64,000 nucleotides of DNA from Actinopolyspora mzabensis (GCF_900101095.1 NZ_FNFM01000003.1:186001-250000), one strand, 5' to 3'; positions 25,615 to 35,015 are shown, counted from the stretch's first letter. The notes: generated from the sequence alone by a model not told the origin. Program-made: numbers and translations.

Positions 25615-26853
25615 TCATCGAGTTGGGTGAAGCAGCCGTGCGGGGGTGAACGATCGGCGTAGCAGCAGCACGGTCGTCACTGTCAGGCCGCCCGCCGCGG
25701 TGATGGCCAATGCCGGCCCGACGGCGGAGGCCAGGGCCCCGACGAGCGCGGTGCCGAGGCCCTGGGCCGTCATGAGTCCACTACTGAACAGACCGAAACC
25801 TCGTCCGCGCAGCTGTTCGGGAACGAGTTCGGCGAAAGCCGCCTGCAACGGCAGCGAATAGGCAACGCATGTTCCTTCGGCGACGAGCAGGACCATCGCG
25901 ACAACGGGTCCGGGGCGTGCGGCGAAGGCAAGCAGGGGTGTACCGGCCAGCAGGGCGAGCGGCAGGGCCAGGCGTGCGCGTGTGGCGGGGCGGAACAGCC
26001 GGGCGATCCCCAGATCTCCGAGCACCATGCCCACCGGCAGCGCCGCGAGGAGATAGCCGGCAGTTCCCTCCGGGAGGCCGGCGCGTGCGGCATAGGCGAC
26101 CAGCGTTGCCTCGGCCCCGGCCAGGGCCGCGATCGGCAGCCACAACCCCAGCAGCAGGCCCCGCGTGTTGCGGTTGCTGCGCAGTAGACGCACATTGGTG
26201 CGCCACGTCTCGAGGGCGGTCGTGCCCAGCGCGAGCTCGGGTGTTCGGGCTGCGCGGTGGTGCAGACCGATCCGCCAGAGTGCCGCGGCCAGCAGGTAAC
26301 CGCCGGCGGCCAGCAGCAAGGCGACCTGCGGACTCAGCAGGGCCAGCAACACTCCTCCTACCGCGTAGCCGCCGATTTGCGTGGTCGAGGAGAGCGTCTG
26401 CACGAGCGAGCGCCCGAGCACGTAGCGCTCCCCGGCCAGGATTTCCGGCAGCAGGGCCCCGGTCGAGGCTGACCGAAGTGGGGCGAGGGTTCCGGCTACG
26501 GCCAACACCAGCAGCGCTGCCCAGACGGGAAGCCATGCCGCGGCGAGGAGCCCGGTGACCGCGGTTTGCAGCAGGTCGTAGGCCACGAGCAGCCGTCGTG
26601 GGCGTAGCCGATCGGCCAGGGCCGTCAGCGTGCTGCCGCCGATCGCCTGCGGGATGAATCCGGCGCCGAAAGTCACCGCGCTCAGCAGAGCCGAGTCGGT
26701 CGCGTCGAAGACCAGCACCGACAGTGCGAGGGTTCGCAGTGTCTCGGCCAGCAGCATGAGCAGGTTGCCCACCAGGACAATCCGGAACTCGGGTTCGGCC
26801 AGAATCTCGCCGTACGTCGTACGCCCGCGTTCCGTTCGGGGCTGCGCAGCCAT
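25615..26853 (-). CDS. MFS-type transporter
   Basis: 412 residues with twelve hydrophobic segments and short loops; the motif-A-like loop GGSTLTALADRLRPRRLLV stands after helix two. The ends EPEFRIVLVGNLLMLLA and VTTVLLLRRSFTP are typical of the MFS_3/enterobactin-exporter-like group, which exports drugs or siderophores. The substrate is unknown. It is divergent from the SDR at 27211, with a palindrome between them. Confidence 0.85.
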   Translation of the reverse strand: MAAQPRTERGRTTYGEILAEPEFRIVLVGNLLMLLAETLRTLALSVLVFDATDSALLSAVTFGAGFIPQAIGGSTLTALADRLRPRRLLVAYDLLQTAVTGLLAAAWLPVWAALLVLAVAGTLAPLRSASTGALLPEILAGERYVLGRSLVQTLSSTTQIGGYAVGGVLLALLSPQVALLLAAGGYLLAAALWRIGLHHRAARTPELALGTTALETWRTNVRLLRSNRNTRGLLLGLWLPIAALAGAEATLVAYAARAGLPEGTAGYLLAALPVGMVLGDLGIARLFRPATRARLALPLALLAGTPLLAFAARPGPVVAMVLLVAEGTCVAYSLPLQAAFAELVPEQLRGRGFGLFSSGLMTAQGLGTALVGALASAVGPALAITAAGGLTVTTVLLLRRSFTPARLLHPTR

Positions 26854-26963
26854 TGCGCCAGCCTCGGCCGAAAAGAAACGGCGCGCAAAGCCTTTTTCGT
26901 GTTCGATCAGCTACCCGATCTCGTGATCGTGCTCGGTTACGACGGCTCGGGAACACTTTTGCG

Positions 26964-26982
26964 TGTTTCCTGAACGGAAACA
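26964..26982. promoter_or_regulatory. palindrome between MFS transporter and SDR (possible operator)
   Basis: TGTTTCC-TGAAC-GGAAACA is a perfect 7-bp inverted repeat with a 5-base spacer in the 357-bp divergent interval 26854-27210. No regulator gene lies adjacent. The rest of the interval has no gene I can support. Confidence 0.5.
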
Positions 26983-27210
26983 GGACGGGGCAGGTGGGGT
27001 GGGTGGCGCAGGCGAGCGAGGTCGTCCTCATCGCACAGTCCTATCCGGTGCGGCAATCTCGCCTCGCACGCGGTGCCTCGCCACAGCCCTGGTCAGCGTT
27101 TCGCCTGAGCGAGGTCGGTCACCGGTCCATGATCAATCCGTGTGGATGGGGTTCCTGCGACGAGATGAGATTCGAAGGGGATTGTCGTGGGTATTTGCTA
27201 AGTCTGGATC

Positions 27211-28149
27211 ATGAACTTTCCCTTGGCAGGACATGTTGCCCTCGTTGCCGGCGGCACCCGTGGCGGTGGCCGTGGTATCGCGATCGAACTCGGCGCGGCC
27301 GGTGCCACGGTCTACGTCACCGGCCGCAGCACCCGCGCCGTCAAATCCGATCTGGGCCGTCCCGAAACGATCGAGGACACCGCCGAGTACGTCACCGCCG
27401 CCGGCGGCGCGGGTATCGCTGTGCAGTGCGACCACACGGATGCCCACCAGGTGAAGAACCTGATCAACCGCATCACCGCCGAACAGGATGGTCGCCTGGA
27501 TATCCTGGTCAACGATGTGTGGGGCGGCGACGCACTGGTGCATTGGGCACCACTGTGGCAACACCCGCTCGAAGACGGTCTAACCCTACTGCACCGCGCG
27601 GTCGACACACACCTGATCACCAGCCACTTCGCGCTGCCGCTGCTGACCGCCGGCCGCGCCGGCCTGGTCGTCGAGGTCACCGACGGCGACGAAGCCACCA
27701 ACGCGCTGTTTCCCGACGGCTACCGCGGCAGCCCGTTCTTCGACCTCGCCAAAACAAGCGTGATCCGACTGGCCCGAATCCAGGCCGCGGAACTACGCAG
27801 GCATGATGTCGCCGCTGTCGCGCTGACCCCCGGTTTCCTGCGCTCGGAAGCCGTGCTCGAGCACCTCGGCGTTACCGAGGAGACCTGGCGTGACGGGATC
27901 GGCGAAGACCCGCATTTCGCCTATTCGGAAACACCGGCCTTCCTCGGACGCGCCGTGGTCGCCCTCGCCACGGATCCCGACGTGCTGTCCAAGACCGGGC
28001 AGTCATTGGCAACGTGGAATCTGGCGGAGGAATACGGCTTCACCGACACAGACGGCAGCCAACCACACTGGGGACGCTACTTCCGCCACACCCTCGCGCC
28101 CCAACTCGACACCATCGTCGACGAACTCACCCAAGACCCCGTCCGATAA
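27211..28149 (+). CDS. SDR-family oxidoreductase with Phe in place of the catalytic Tyr
   Basis: 312 residues from ATG at 27211. VALVAGGTRGGGRGIAIEL is the cofactor turn, DILVNDVWGGD the NNAG equivalent, and FFDLAKTSVIRLARIQAAEL the active-site helix. Relatives read YYDLAK there, so the usual catalytic Tyr is Phe while Lys is kept. A C-terminal 60-residue extension (SETPAFLGRAVVALATDP, WNLAEEYGFTDTDG) is normal for this group. It may be impaired or use a neighbouring residue. A nearby MFS transporter gene is divergent. Confidence 0.82.
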   Translation: MNFPLAGHVALVAGGTRGGGRGIAIELGAAGATVYVTGRSTRAVKSDLGRPETIEDTAEYVTAAGGAGIAVQCDHTDAHQVKNLINRITAEQDGRLDILVNDVWGGDALVHWAPLWQHPLEDGLTLLHRAVDTHLITSHFALPLLTAGRAGLVVEVTDGDEATNALFPDGYRGSPFFDLAKTSVIRLARIQAAELRRHDVAAVALTPGFLRSEAVLEHLGVTEETWRDGIGEDPHFAYSETPAFLGRAVVALATDPDVLSKTGQSLATWNLAEEYGFTDTDGSQPHWGRYFRHTLAPQLDTIVDELTQDPVR

Positions 28150-28293
28150 GAAGTCCCCTCGGGGGATTCTCGGCCCTGTACTTTCGCGGCGGCGCGCCAC
28201 TCCTTCGTCGACCAACACCGCCTGGTCGGTGTCCGGAGCGGTCGCAGAACCACGTCGAACCGCGCGTTGATCACGAGCGGTGGCACCCGCTCT

Positions 28294-28432
28294 CTACTGC
28301 GGCCTCCGGAGTTCCGTGATTCGACAAGCCTGGTCGGCGGTGGAGATGAGCACGTCGGTGGTGTGCTCGCTGTGCTCGATGTTGAACCCGGCTGCTCCGG
28401 TCTCGACCAGGCGTGTCACTAGTTCTACAGCC
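28294..28432 (-). pseudogene. isocitrate lyase/PEP-mutase-family fragment
   Basis: The minus strand reads VELVTRLVETGAAGFNIEHS, EHTTDVLISTADQACRITEL before a stop. This resembles the GAxGxNIEDxxxxxxxL..xxExxxRIxA segment of the PEP mutase/isocitrate lyase superfamily, with the catalytic ED changed to EH. Only ~45 residues remain. The rest of 28150-28586 holds nothing I recognise. Confidence 0.45.
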
Positions 28433-28586
28433 GCCCCACTCCAAGGGAGCGTCCTGCCTGCTCATCGGCCCAGCTATCTCAAACTCGCCCGATATTCGGC
28501 GAGTACCACGGCGCCCCCGCTCGACAGCCCCGGCTGGCGCCAGGCCGCTGCTGCGGCGGCACGGCCGCGACCACGCCGAAAGCGGG

Positions 28587-29387
28587 TCACCGCTTGTCGT
28601 CCTCGTGGCCACAGCAGCCGTCGCCTTCGGCAGGGTCGCCGACGAGGCCGGTGGTGGGAGCGCAGCAGCCGTCGCCACGCCAGGCTTCGCGGCCTTCCTT
28701 GACCGCGACGGCGGCGATGACCAGCGCCACGATCGGGTCCGCCCAGGACCATCCGAACACGGCGTTGAGAACCAGCCCCACCAGCAGCACCCCGGAGAGG
28801 TAGCTGCACAGCAGCGTCTGCTTGGAATCGGCCACCGCACTGGCCGACCCCAGTTGACGTCCGGTGCGCCGCTGGGCCAACGACAAACCGGGCATGATCA
28901 CCACCGACAGGGCCGCCAGCACGATCCCCACCGTGGAGGACTCGGCCTCGGCACCACCGGCGAGGGAGCGAACCGCCTCGACGGAGACGTAGGCCGCCAA
29001 CACGAAGAACGACACCGCGATGATCCGCAACGCGGTGCGCTCCCGGGCCTGCCGCACAGCGACCTCACGGGCCGAGAACTGCCAGGCCACCGCCGCGGCC
29101 GAGGCCACCTCGATCGTCGAATCCAGCCCGAACCCGAGCAACGCCGCCGACGAGGCCAACGCCCCCGCCGTGATCGCCACGATCGCCTCGATCACGTTGT
29201 AGCTGATCGTGGCCGCCACCAACAGTCGGATCCGACGGGACAGCACCGCCTGCCGCCGCGGATCCGGGGGATCCGCGGCGGCCCCTGCGGAGGCCGCAGC
29301 CGGCTGCGGAGCGCAGCAGCCATCGGCACACCCGACCTCACTCGTGCTTTCGACCTGCAGCTCGTGCCGCGAGGAATCCGCCGCCAT
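28587..29387 (-). CDS. cation transporter (CDF-like) with Cys-rich ends
   Basis: 266 residues from ATG at 29387. There are six hydrophobic segments, including LLGFGLDSTIEVASAAAVAW and VADSKQTLLCSYLSGVLLVG, where acidic and polar residues inside helices form the likely transport site, as in cation diffusion facilitators. Both ends carry thiol motifs (GCADGCCAP near residue 20, GDGCCAP and GDGCCGH at the C-terminus), suited to binding soft metals. It overlaps the CmtR gene (TGATG at the junction), so it is co-expressed and co-regulated with the sensor, probably for Cd/Pb export. Confidence 0.82.
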   Translation of the reverse strand: MAADSSRHELQVESTSEVGCADGCCAPQPAAASAGAAADPPDPRRQAVLSRRIRLLVAATISYNVIEAIVAITAGALASSAALLGFGLDSTIEVASAAAVAWQFSAREVAVRQARERTALRIIAVSFFVLAAYVSVEAVRSLAGGAEAESSTVGIVLAALSVVIMPGLSLAQRRTGRQLGSASAVADSKQTLLCSYLSGVLLVGLVLNAVFGWSWADPIVALVIAAVAVKEGREAWRGDGCCAPTTGLVGDPAEGDGCCGHEDDKR

Positions 29388-29743
29388 CAGGCCGTCACCC
29401 CCCGGACTTCGCCGTCGGTGGGCGTGTCCTCGGCAGCGCACGCATCGCTCGGCTCCACCGCCAACACCACCTGCACCAGCTCGCGCAACGCCTGCGCCAA
29501 ATGCTCATCGGCCAGCGCGTAGTGCACCTGCCGACCCTGATACGTGGCCACCACCAGCCCACAACCACGCAGACAGGCCAGGTGGTTGGACACATTCGAC
29601 CGCGACAACTCCAGCTGCTCGGCCAACTGGCCCGGATAGTGCGCCCCGTCCAGCAGCCGCACCAAGATCCGGCACCGCGTCGGGTCGGCCAGCGCCCGCC
29701 CCAACCGTGCCAGCACCGCCTCCCGCGTCTCACACGTCAACAT
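29387..29743 (-). CDS. cmtR: CmtR-type ArsR-family metal sensor (Cd/Pb)
   Basis: 118 residues from ATG at 29743. MLTCETREAVLARLGRALAD, PTRCRILVRLLDG, SNVSNHLACLRGCGLVVATY and ELVQVVLAV follow M. tuberculosis CmtR nearly position by position. The two cysteines in HLACLRGC match Cys57/Cys61 of that protein, which with Cys102 bind Cd(II) or Pb(II) and release DNA; a third Cys occurs near residue 101 (DACAAED). It is the first gene of the operon with the cation transporter, so it likely represses both until metal appears. Confidence 0.92.
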   Translation of the reverse strand: MLTCETREAVLARLGRALADPTRCRILVRLLDGAHYPGQLAEQLELSRSNVSNHLACLRGCGLVVATYQGRQVHYALADEHLAQALRELVQVVLAVEPSDACAAEDTPTDGEVRGVTA

Positions 29744-29961
29744 ATGCGCAACAGTACATCGAATACTGAACTACAGTCCAGAATGAACTGTTCACGATAT
29801 TCTGTACGAAGGTGCGGCACCAAACGCTCGTTGGCCAGGCAGCCACGTTCGTGGGAACGTTTTCGCAGGTCACCGAACTCTGATTTCGAACGGGCCGTCC
29901 GCCCCCTGCTGTGCTGGAATGATCGTGCGGGCGTGCGACGTGTGCCGGTAGGCTCGGTGGT

Positions 29962-30843
29962 ATGGCCCAGATCGACTTCGTCTCTCGCGTCGGCGTGTGG
30001 TGGACCAGCGACCTGTGGTCGATCAACGATGTGATCACCCGTGCCCGCGAGATCGAGTGGCTCGGCTACGGTTCGCTGTTCTACGGCGAAGCCGGCGGTA
30101 AGGAGACCTTCACCCAGGCCGCCGCGCTGTTGGGCGGCACCGAACGGCTGGTGGTCGGCACCGGCATCGCCAACATCCACGCTCGCAGCGCGGCGGCCTC
30201 CGAGTCCGGTGCCCGCACCCTCGCCGCGCTGCACCCGGGCCGTTTCGTGCTCGGGCTGGGCGTCAGTCACGCCCCGCTGGTGGAACACAGCTACGCGGGT
30301 TCCTACTCCCAGCCACTGAGCACCATGCGCGACTACCTGCGAACCATGGACTCGGTCCCTGCCGAGATCGAACCGGGCGCGCAGCGCCCGGCCCGGCTGC
30401 TGGCCGCGCTCGGGCCGAAGATGATCGAGTTGTCCGGCACCGCCGCCGACGGGGCGCACCCGTACCTGGTGACCCCGGAGCACACCGCGCACACTCGCGA
30501 GCGGCTCGGTCCCGACAAGTGGGTGGTCAGCGAGCAGGCCGTCGCGCTCACCACCGATCGGGAAAACGCTCTGCGGCGTGCGCACCAGCACCTGCACATG
30601 TACTCGCAGCTGCCGAACTACCAGAATTCGTGGCTGCGGCAGCGATTCGACGAATCCGACCTGGTCGTCGGCGGTTCGGACAGGCTGGCCGAAGGCATGG
30701 TCGCCATGGGCGACGCCGGGACGGTCGCCGCGCACGTGCGGCGGCACCTGGACGCCGGCGCCGACCACGTGCTCGTGCAAGTCCTCGACGAGGACCCGCT
30801 GCCCGCACTGCGCGAACTCGCCCCCGCCCTCGGGCTCAGCTGA
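29962..30843 (+). CDS. LLM-class F420-dependent oxidoreductase (TIGR03620-like)
   Basis: 293 residues from ATG at 29962. GYGSLFYGEAGGKETFTQAA, LVVGTGIANIHARSA, LHPGRFVLGLGVSHAPLVE and the C-terminal HVRRHLDAGADHVLVQVL are standard luciferase-like TIM-barrel stretches of the F420-using subgroup. Such enzymes pass hydride between F420 and an alcohol, ketone or alkene; substrate unknown. It stands alone, 327 bp before the glycosyltransferase. Confidence 0.88.
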   Translation: MAQIDFVSRVGVWWTSDLWSINDVITRAREIEWLGYGSLFYGEAGGKETFTQAAALLGGTERLVVGTGIANIHARSAAASESGARTLAALHPGRFVLGLGVSHAPLVEHSYAGSYSQPLSTMRDYLRTMDSVPAEIEPGAQRPARLLAALGPKMIELSGTAADGAHPYLVTPEHTAHTRERLGPDKWVVSEQAVALTTDRENALRRAHQHLHMYSQLPNYQNSWLRQRFDESDLVVGGSDRLAEGMVAMGDAGTVAAHVRRHLDAGADHVLVQVLDEDPLPALRELAPALGLS

Positions 30844-31170
30844 ACACGCACGATCCAGCGGCTGGGCCTCGCACGGACCAGCACCGATACCTAACCGCGT
30901 CCCTTTTCCGGCGTCTCAGGTTTCCGACCCACGAATTGTGCCTCCTCGTAGCGGCGCCCCGTGGGCGGCGCTCGGGGTGGGAGCTATGGAACGAGAACCA
31001 CGTCCAGCCGCGGATCCGACTGCCCGTTTTGGCGTATTCGCACCACACGGCGATGTTGATGATGTCACGTTTGGGTGGATGTACGGGCGTGGGCGGAGTC
31101 GGCGGGGAATAATCGAACGGCGGAAACCGGCAGTCGTGCCATTATTTCTCCCGAAACGCTGTGAGGAAGT
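30844..31170. other. intergenic stretch before the glycosyltransferase
   Basis: 327 bp. No gene, repeat or clear operator seen. It presumably carries the promoter for the glycosyltransferase, whose ribosome site (GAGGAAGT) is at its end. Confidence 0.5.
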
Positions 31171-32361
31171 ATGTCCCGCCATTTCGCGTTCGTCGCCCCC
31201 CCACTCGACGGGCACGTGAATCCGACCCTGCCGCTGGTGGAGGAACTGTGCCGCCGGGGCCATCGGGTCAGCTACGCCACCGGGCAGCGCAGGCTGCAGA
31301 CAGTGGAGGGCAGCGGCGCCCGGGGGGTCGACGTGGGGGTGGACCCGCCCATGCCGCCGACGCAGTCGTTCGACGAGATCACCGTGGAGATGCTCTCCTA
31401 CATGATGCACATGATGCTCGATCACACCCGGGACAGCCTGCCGGTGTTGCGCGAGCACTTCGCGGCGGACCCGCCGGAAGCCGTGTGCTACGACATGATG
31501 AGCCTGGGCGGGCCCATGCTGGCCGAAGCACTGGGGGCGCCCGCCGTGGCGCTGCTTCCCAGCTTCGCCGCCAACGAGCGGTTCTCGCTGATGCGGTACT
31601 TCCTGCCCGAGGACTTCGACCCGGACCACCCGGCGCTGCGGGAAGTGGCTGCCCGTCACCACGAACTGGCCGAGCAGTTCGGCGTCTCGGCCCCGGAGTC
31701 GTTGCTCTCGCCCACCCCGGCCGGGTTGAACCTGGTTTTCGTGCCCCACCAGTTCCAGCCCGCCGCCGAGACCTTCGACGAACGCTTCCGGTTCCTGGGA
31801 CCGTCGATGGGCAACAGGGCCCGGGGGGATTCCTTCACGCCCCGCGACGAACAGGCCCCGTTGCTGTTCATCTCGTTGGGGACCGCGTTCAACGAGCGTC
31901 CCGACTTCTACCGCGACTGCCTGCGGGCCTTCGGTGACAGCGGTTGGCAGGTGGCGATGTCCATCGGCGACCGAATCGATCCCGACGAGCTGGGCGCGTT
32001 GCCCGACAACTTCGACGTTCGCCCCCGGTTCCCGCAGGTCGAAGTGCTGCGGCACGCCGACGTGTTCGTCTCCCACGCGGGGATGAACTCCACGATGGAG
32101 TCGCTGTATCACGGGGTGCCGCTGGTGACCTATCCGCAGATGGTCGAACAGCGCGCCAACGCCGAGCAGGCCGAGAAGCTGGGGCTGGCCCGACGGTTGC
32201 CCGACGATGCCGACGCCGCCACATTGCGCAAGACCGTCGACGAGGCAGCCGGTGACGAGTACCTGCGCGCCACGGTCACCGCCACCGCGGCGGGCATGCG
32301 CGGCTGCGGCGGCGCCGTGGCCGGTGTCGACGCGCTGGAGGCCCACCTGGCGCGGTCCTGA
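31171..32361 (+). CDS. MGT-family (macrolide-type) GT1 glycosyltransferase
   Basis: 396 residues from ATG at 31171 behind GAGGAAGT. FAFVAPPLDGHVNPTLPLVE is the N-terminal acceptor-domain start with the catalytic His; LLFISLGTAFNERPDFY begins the donor domain; DVFVSHAGMNSTMESLYHGV and PLVTYPQMVEQRANAEQ are the nucleotide-sugar signature. This group includes OleD-type enzymes that glucosylate and inactivate macrolides and other aglycones. No biosynthetic genes adjoin it, so a self-protection or detoxifying role is possible but unproven. Confidence 0.9.
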   Translation: MSRHFAFVAPPLDGHVNPTLPLVEELCRRGHRVSYATGQRRLQTVEGSGARGVDVGVDPPMPPTQSFDEITVEMLSYMMHMMLDHTRDSLPVLREHFAADPPEAVCYDMMSLGGPMLAEALGAPAVALLPSFAANERFSLMRYFLPEDFDPDHPALREVAARHHELAEQFGVSAPESLLSPTPAGLNLVFVPHQFQPAAETFDERFRFLGPSMGNRARGDSFTPRDEQAPLLFISLGTAFNERPDFYRDCLRAFGDSGWQVAMSIGDRIDPDELGALPDNFDVRPRFPQVEVLRHADVFVSHAGMNSTMESLYHGVPLVTYPQMVEQRANAEQAEKLGLARRLPDDADAATLRKTVDEAAGDEYLRATVTATAAGMRGCGGAVAGVDALEAHLARS

Positions 32362-32457
32362 TTTCCTGCCCCGCTCGGGGAGGAGCTCGGCGCCGCTCGT
32401 CGGCTTGCCTGTTCGTCCGCACCGGGGAAGACGGGGGGCGACCCGCGGCGATGGTGG

Positions 32458-33873
32458 CTATGCCCAGCCCGCCAGGCGCGCCACGGTCGCGGTCAACGCG
32501 GTGACGGCGAAGCCCAGCGCGATCGGCAGCAGTGTGGCCACCGTGGTCCATTTCGGGCTTTTGGTTTCGTTCCAGATGGTGAGCACGGTGGTGCTGCAGG
32601 GGTTGTGCAGCAGACTGAACAGCATCAGGTTCACCGCGGTCAGCAGGGTCCATCCTCCGGCCTGGGTCAGCACCGTGTGGGTCTGGGCGGTGCCGAGCTC
32701 GAGCATCACGCCCTGCTGCGCGTCGAACAGGTTGGGCCCCAGCGTCGTCGTCAGCATCAGGATGGTGGGGATGATGATCTCGTTGGCCGGGATCGCCACG
32801 AGGTAGGCCAGCAGGATGATGCCGTTGAGGCCGAGCACCCACCCCAACGGGTCGAGCACACCCACCAGGTGCGCGGCGATGCTCGCCTCGGCGACGGTGA
32901 CGTTGCTGATCAGCCAGACCACCGCTCCGGCGGGGGCGGCCATGACCACCGCGCGGCGCAGCACTTTCAGCGTGCGGTCGATGAGGCTGGTGTAGAGGGT
33001 GCGCCACACCTTCGGCGGGCGGTAGGGGGGTAGTTCCAGGGAGTAGGTCGAACTGTGACCACGCAGTACCGTCTTCGACAGCGCCCAGGACACCAGAAGG
33101 GTGACCAGCACACCGAGAAACGCCACGGTGACCACGCTGGCCGCGGCGATCACTCCCGCCAGGGCGGGTGGGGCGAGCGCCCCGATGAAGATCGTGCCCA
33201 TCAGGATGAGGGTGGGCCAGCGCCCGTTGCAGACGCTGAAGTTGTTGGTGATGATGGCGATCAGCCGTTCCCGACGGCTGTCGATGATTCTGGTGGCGGT
33301 CACCCCGGCCGCGTTGCAGCCGTAGCCCATCATCATCGACAGGGACTGTTTGCCGTGCGCGCCCGCCTTGGCGAACAGCCGGTCGAGGTTGAACGCCACC
33401 CTCGGCAGATAACCGAAGTCCTCCAGCAGGGTGAACAGCGGGAAGAAGATGGCCATGGGGGGCAGCATCACCGCCACCACCCAGGCGGTGGACAGATACA
33501 CTCCGTCCAGCAGCAGCCCGCTCACCCAGTCCGGCAGCGGCAGCGGGGCGGCCACCGCGTGCAGCCTGCTGTGGCCGTGGTCGACCAGCACACTCGACAA
33601 CAGTCCCGAGGGGCCCGCGGCGCCGGAGATGGTGAACCAGAACACGGCGAAGAACAACAGGCCCATCGTCGCGAAGCCCCACACCCGGTGGGTCAGTGCC
33701 CGGTCGAGCAAGCGGTCGAGGGGCGGTCTCGTTCCGTGGTCGCGTTCGGTGACGCTGGTTTCGGTGATGCGCGCGGCGTCGCTGTAGAGGGATTCGACGA
33801 CTTCGTCGCGGAATCCCTCGGGTAGGCCGTCGCGCAGCCGTGCCGCGCGGTCGAGGATCGAGAAGCCGGTCAT
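32458..33873 (-). CDS. feoB: FeoB membrane (Gate/permease) half, encoded separately
   Basis: 471 residues, ATG at 33873 overlapping the GTPase gene by four bases (ATGA). SMMMGYGCNAAGVTATRIID is the first Gate motif; a second Gate repeat follows after VVMAAPAGAVVWLISN with PANEIIIPTILML. About ten membrane segments are visible, as in the C-terminal part of FeoB. There is no G domain; that is the preceding gene. Together they would take up Fe(II). Confidence 0.88.
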   Translation of the reverse strand: MTGFSILDRAARLRDGLPEGFRDEVVESLYSDAARITETSVTERDHGTRPPLDRLLDRALTHRVWGFATMGLLFFAVFWFTISGAAGPSGLLSSVLVDHGHSRLHAVAAPLPLPDWVSGLLLDGVYLSTAWVVAVMLPPMAIFFPLFTLLEDFGYLPRVAFNLDRLFAKAGAHGKQSLSMMMGYGCNAAGVTATRIIDSRRERLIAIITNNFSVCNGRWPTLILMGTIFIGALAPPALAGVIAAASVVTVAFLGVLVTLLVSWALSKTVLRGHSSTYSLELPPYRPPKVWRTLYTSLIDRTLKVLRRAVVMAAPAGAVVWLISNVTVAEASIAAHLVGVLDPLGWVLGLNGIILLAYLVAIPANEIIIPTILMLTTTLGPNLFDAQQGVMLELGTAQTHTVLTQAGGWTLLTAVNLMLFSLLHNPCSTTVLTIWNETKSPKWTTVATLLPIALGFAVTALTATVARLAGWA

Positions 33874-34733
33874 GTCCCTGGCGTTTCGGAAGAGACGGCG
33901 TGTGGTGTCGGGCTGCTCAGCCGGTCCAGGGTGCCGTCGGTGACGGCGCGTTCAATGCCCGGATCACCCTCTAGCAGGCGTAACGCGATCCATCTGGTGT
34001 TGGCCAGGCCGGGGTACTCCCGGAGCAGTTGTGCTGCCAGTTCGCGGACGGCACGTTCGGTGCGGGCGTCGCCGTGGTGGACGCGCCGTGCCCGGGTGGC
34101 CACCGTACCCAGCGCGACCTGTTCGATCGCCTCCAGCAGCGCGTCCAGTCCCCGGCGACTGCGTGCCGCCATGGGCACCACCGGCACCCCGAGCTCGCGT
34201 GCGAGGTGGCGTTGGTCGAGCGAGAGGCCGTGCCGGTGCGCCTCGTCGATCAGGTTGAGGGCGACCACCACCCGCCCGGTGATCTGCAGGATCTGCAGCA
34301 CGAGGTTGAGGTTGCGTTGCAGGCGGGTGGCGTCGACGACGACCACCGTCACGTCCGGTTGGCCGAACAGCAGGAAGTCCCGTGCGACGTCCTCGTCCTG
34401 ACTGTCGGACAGCAGCGAGTACGTGCCGGGAAGATCGACGAGCTTGTAGCGTCGTCGGCGATACCCGAATCCCCCTTCGGCGCCGGTGACGGTCTTGCCG
34501 GGCCAGTTGCCGACGTGTTGGCGCAACCCGGTCAGCGCGTTGAACACCGTGCTTTTGCCGGTGTTCGGATTACCCGCCAGCGCCACCACGTGGTCGTGGC
34601 CGGAGACGTCCACGCCGAGCGCGCGCAGCTGGGCGGCGTGGTTGAACACGCAGGTTCCGCATGCCGCGCTCGCGGCGGGAGGTGGGCTCGCGTTCGCGTT
34701 CGGGGTCGGTAGGTCTGCTGCCACGGTGCTCAC
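33870..34733 (-). CDS. feoB: FeoB GTPase half, encoded separately
   Basis: 287 residues from ATG at 34733. The G-protein motifs are GNPNTGKST (G1, residues 54-62), DLPG (G3, 100-103) and NLID (G4, 160-163). They are preceded by a CGTC pair at residues 25-28 that may bind iron. The rest of the region is the helical insertion domain. In most bacteria this is fused to the permease half; here a stop/start overlap separates them, and the start overlaps the FeoA stop as well, so FeoA, G domain and permease are made together. Confidence 0.88.
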   Translation of the reverse strand: MSTVAADLPTPNANASPPPAASAACGTCVFNHAAQLRALGVDVSGHDHVVALAGNPNTGKSTVFNALTGLRQHVGNWPGKTVTGAEGGFGYRRRRYKLVDLPGTYSLLSDSQDEDVARDFLLFGQPDVTVVVVDATRLQRNLNLVLQILQITGRVVVALNLIDEAHRHGLSLDQRHLARELGVPVVPMAARSRRGLDALLEAIEQVALGTVATRARRVHHGDARTERAVRELAAQLLREYPGLANTRWIALRLLEGDPGIERAVTDGTLDRLSSPTPHAVSSETPGT

Positions 34734-35005
34734 TCCTGTTCGACGGTGATGTGAATACCGCGGGCCTGTTCGCGGCGCAGCGCGATCACGCTGCCCCGCA
34801 CCAGATAGGCGGTGGGGTCGCCGAGCGGGCTGACGCGATCGATGTGGATGCGGCTGCCGGGCAGCACTCCCAGATCCATCAGGCGCCGTCGCTGGGGCCC
34901 GTGGATGTCCACCGCTGTCACCGTGGCGATCTGGCCCCGTCTGAGCCGGTCCAGCGTCGTGGCCGTGCTCGCCCCCGCAGGGGACCCCTTGTGTACGTTG
35001 CGCAC
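34730..35005 (-). CDS. feoA: FeoA-family protein
   Basis: 91 residues from ATG at 35005. TLDRLRRGQIATVTAVDIHG and RLMDLGVLPGSRIHIDRVSP, then GDPTAYLVRGSVIALRREQA, is the SH3-like FeoA fold, which assists FeoB. It is the first gene of the feo operon, overlapping the GTPase gene by four bases. A likely iron box lies 11 bases upstream. Confidence 0.9.
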   Translation of the reverse strand: MRNVHKGSPAGASTATTLDRLRRGQIATVTAVDIHGPQRRRLMDLGVLPGSRIHIDRVSPLGDPTAYLVRGSVIALRREQARGIHITVEQE

Positions 35006-35015
35006 AATCGAAATT

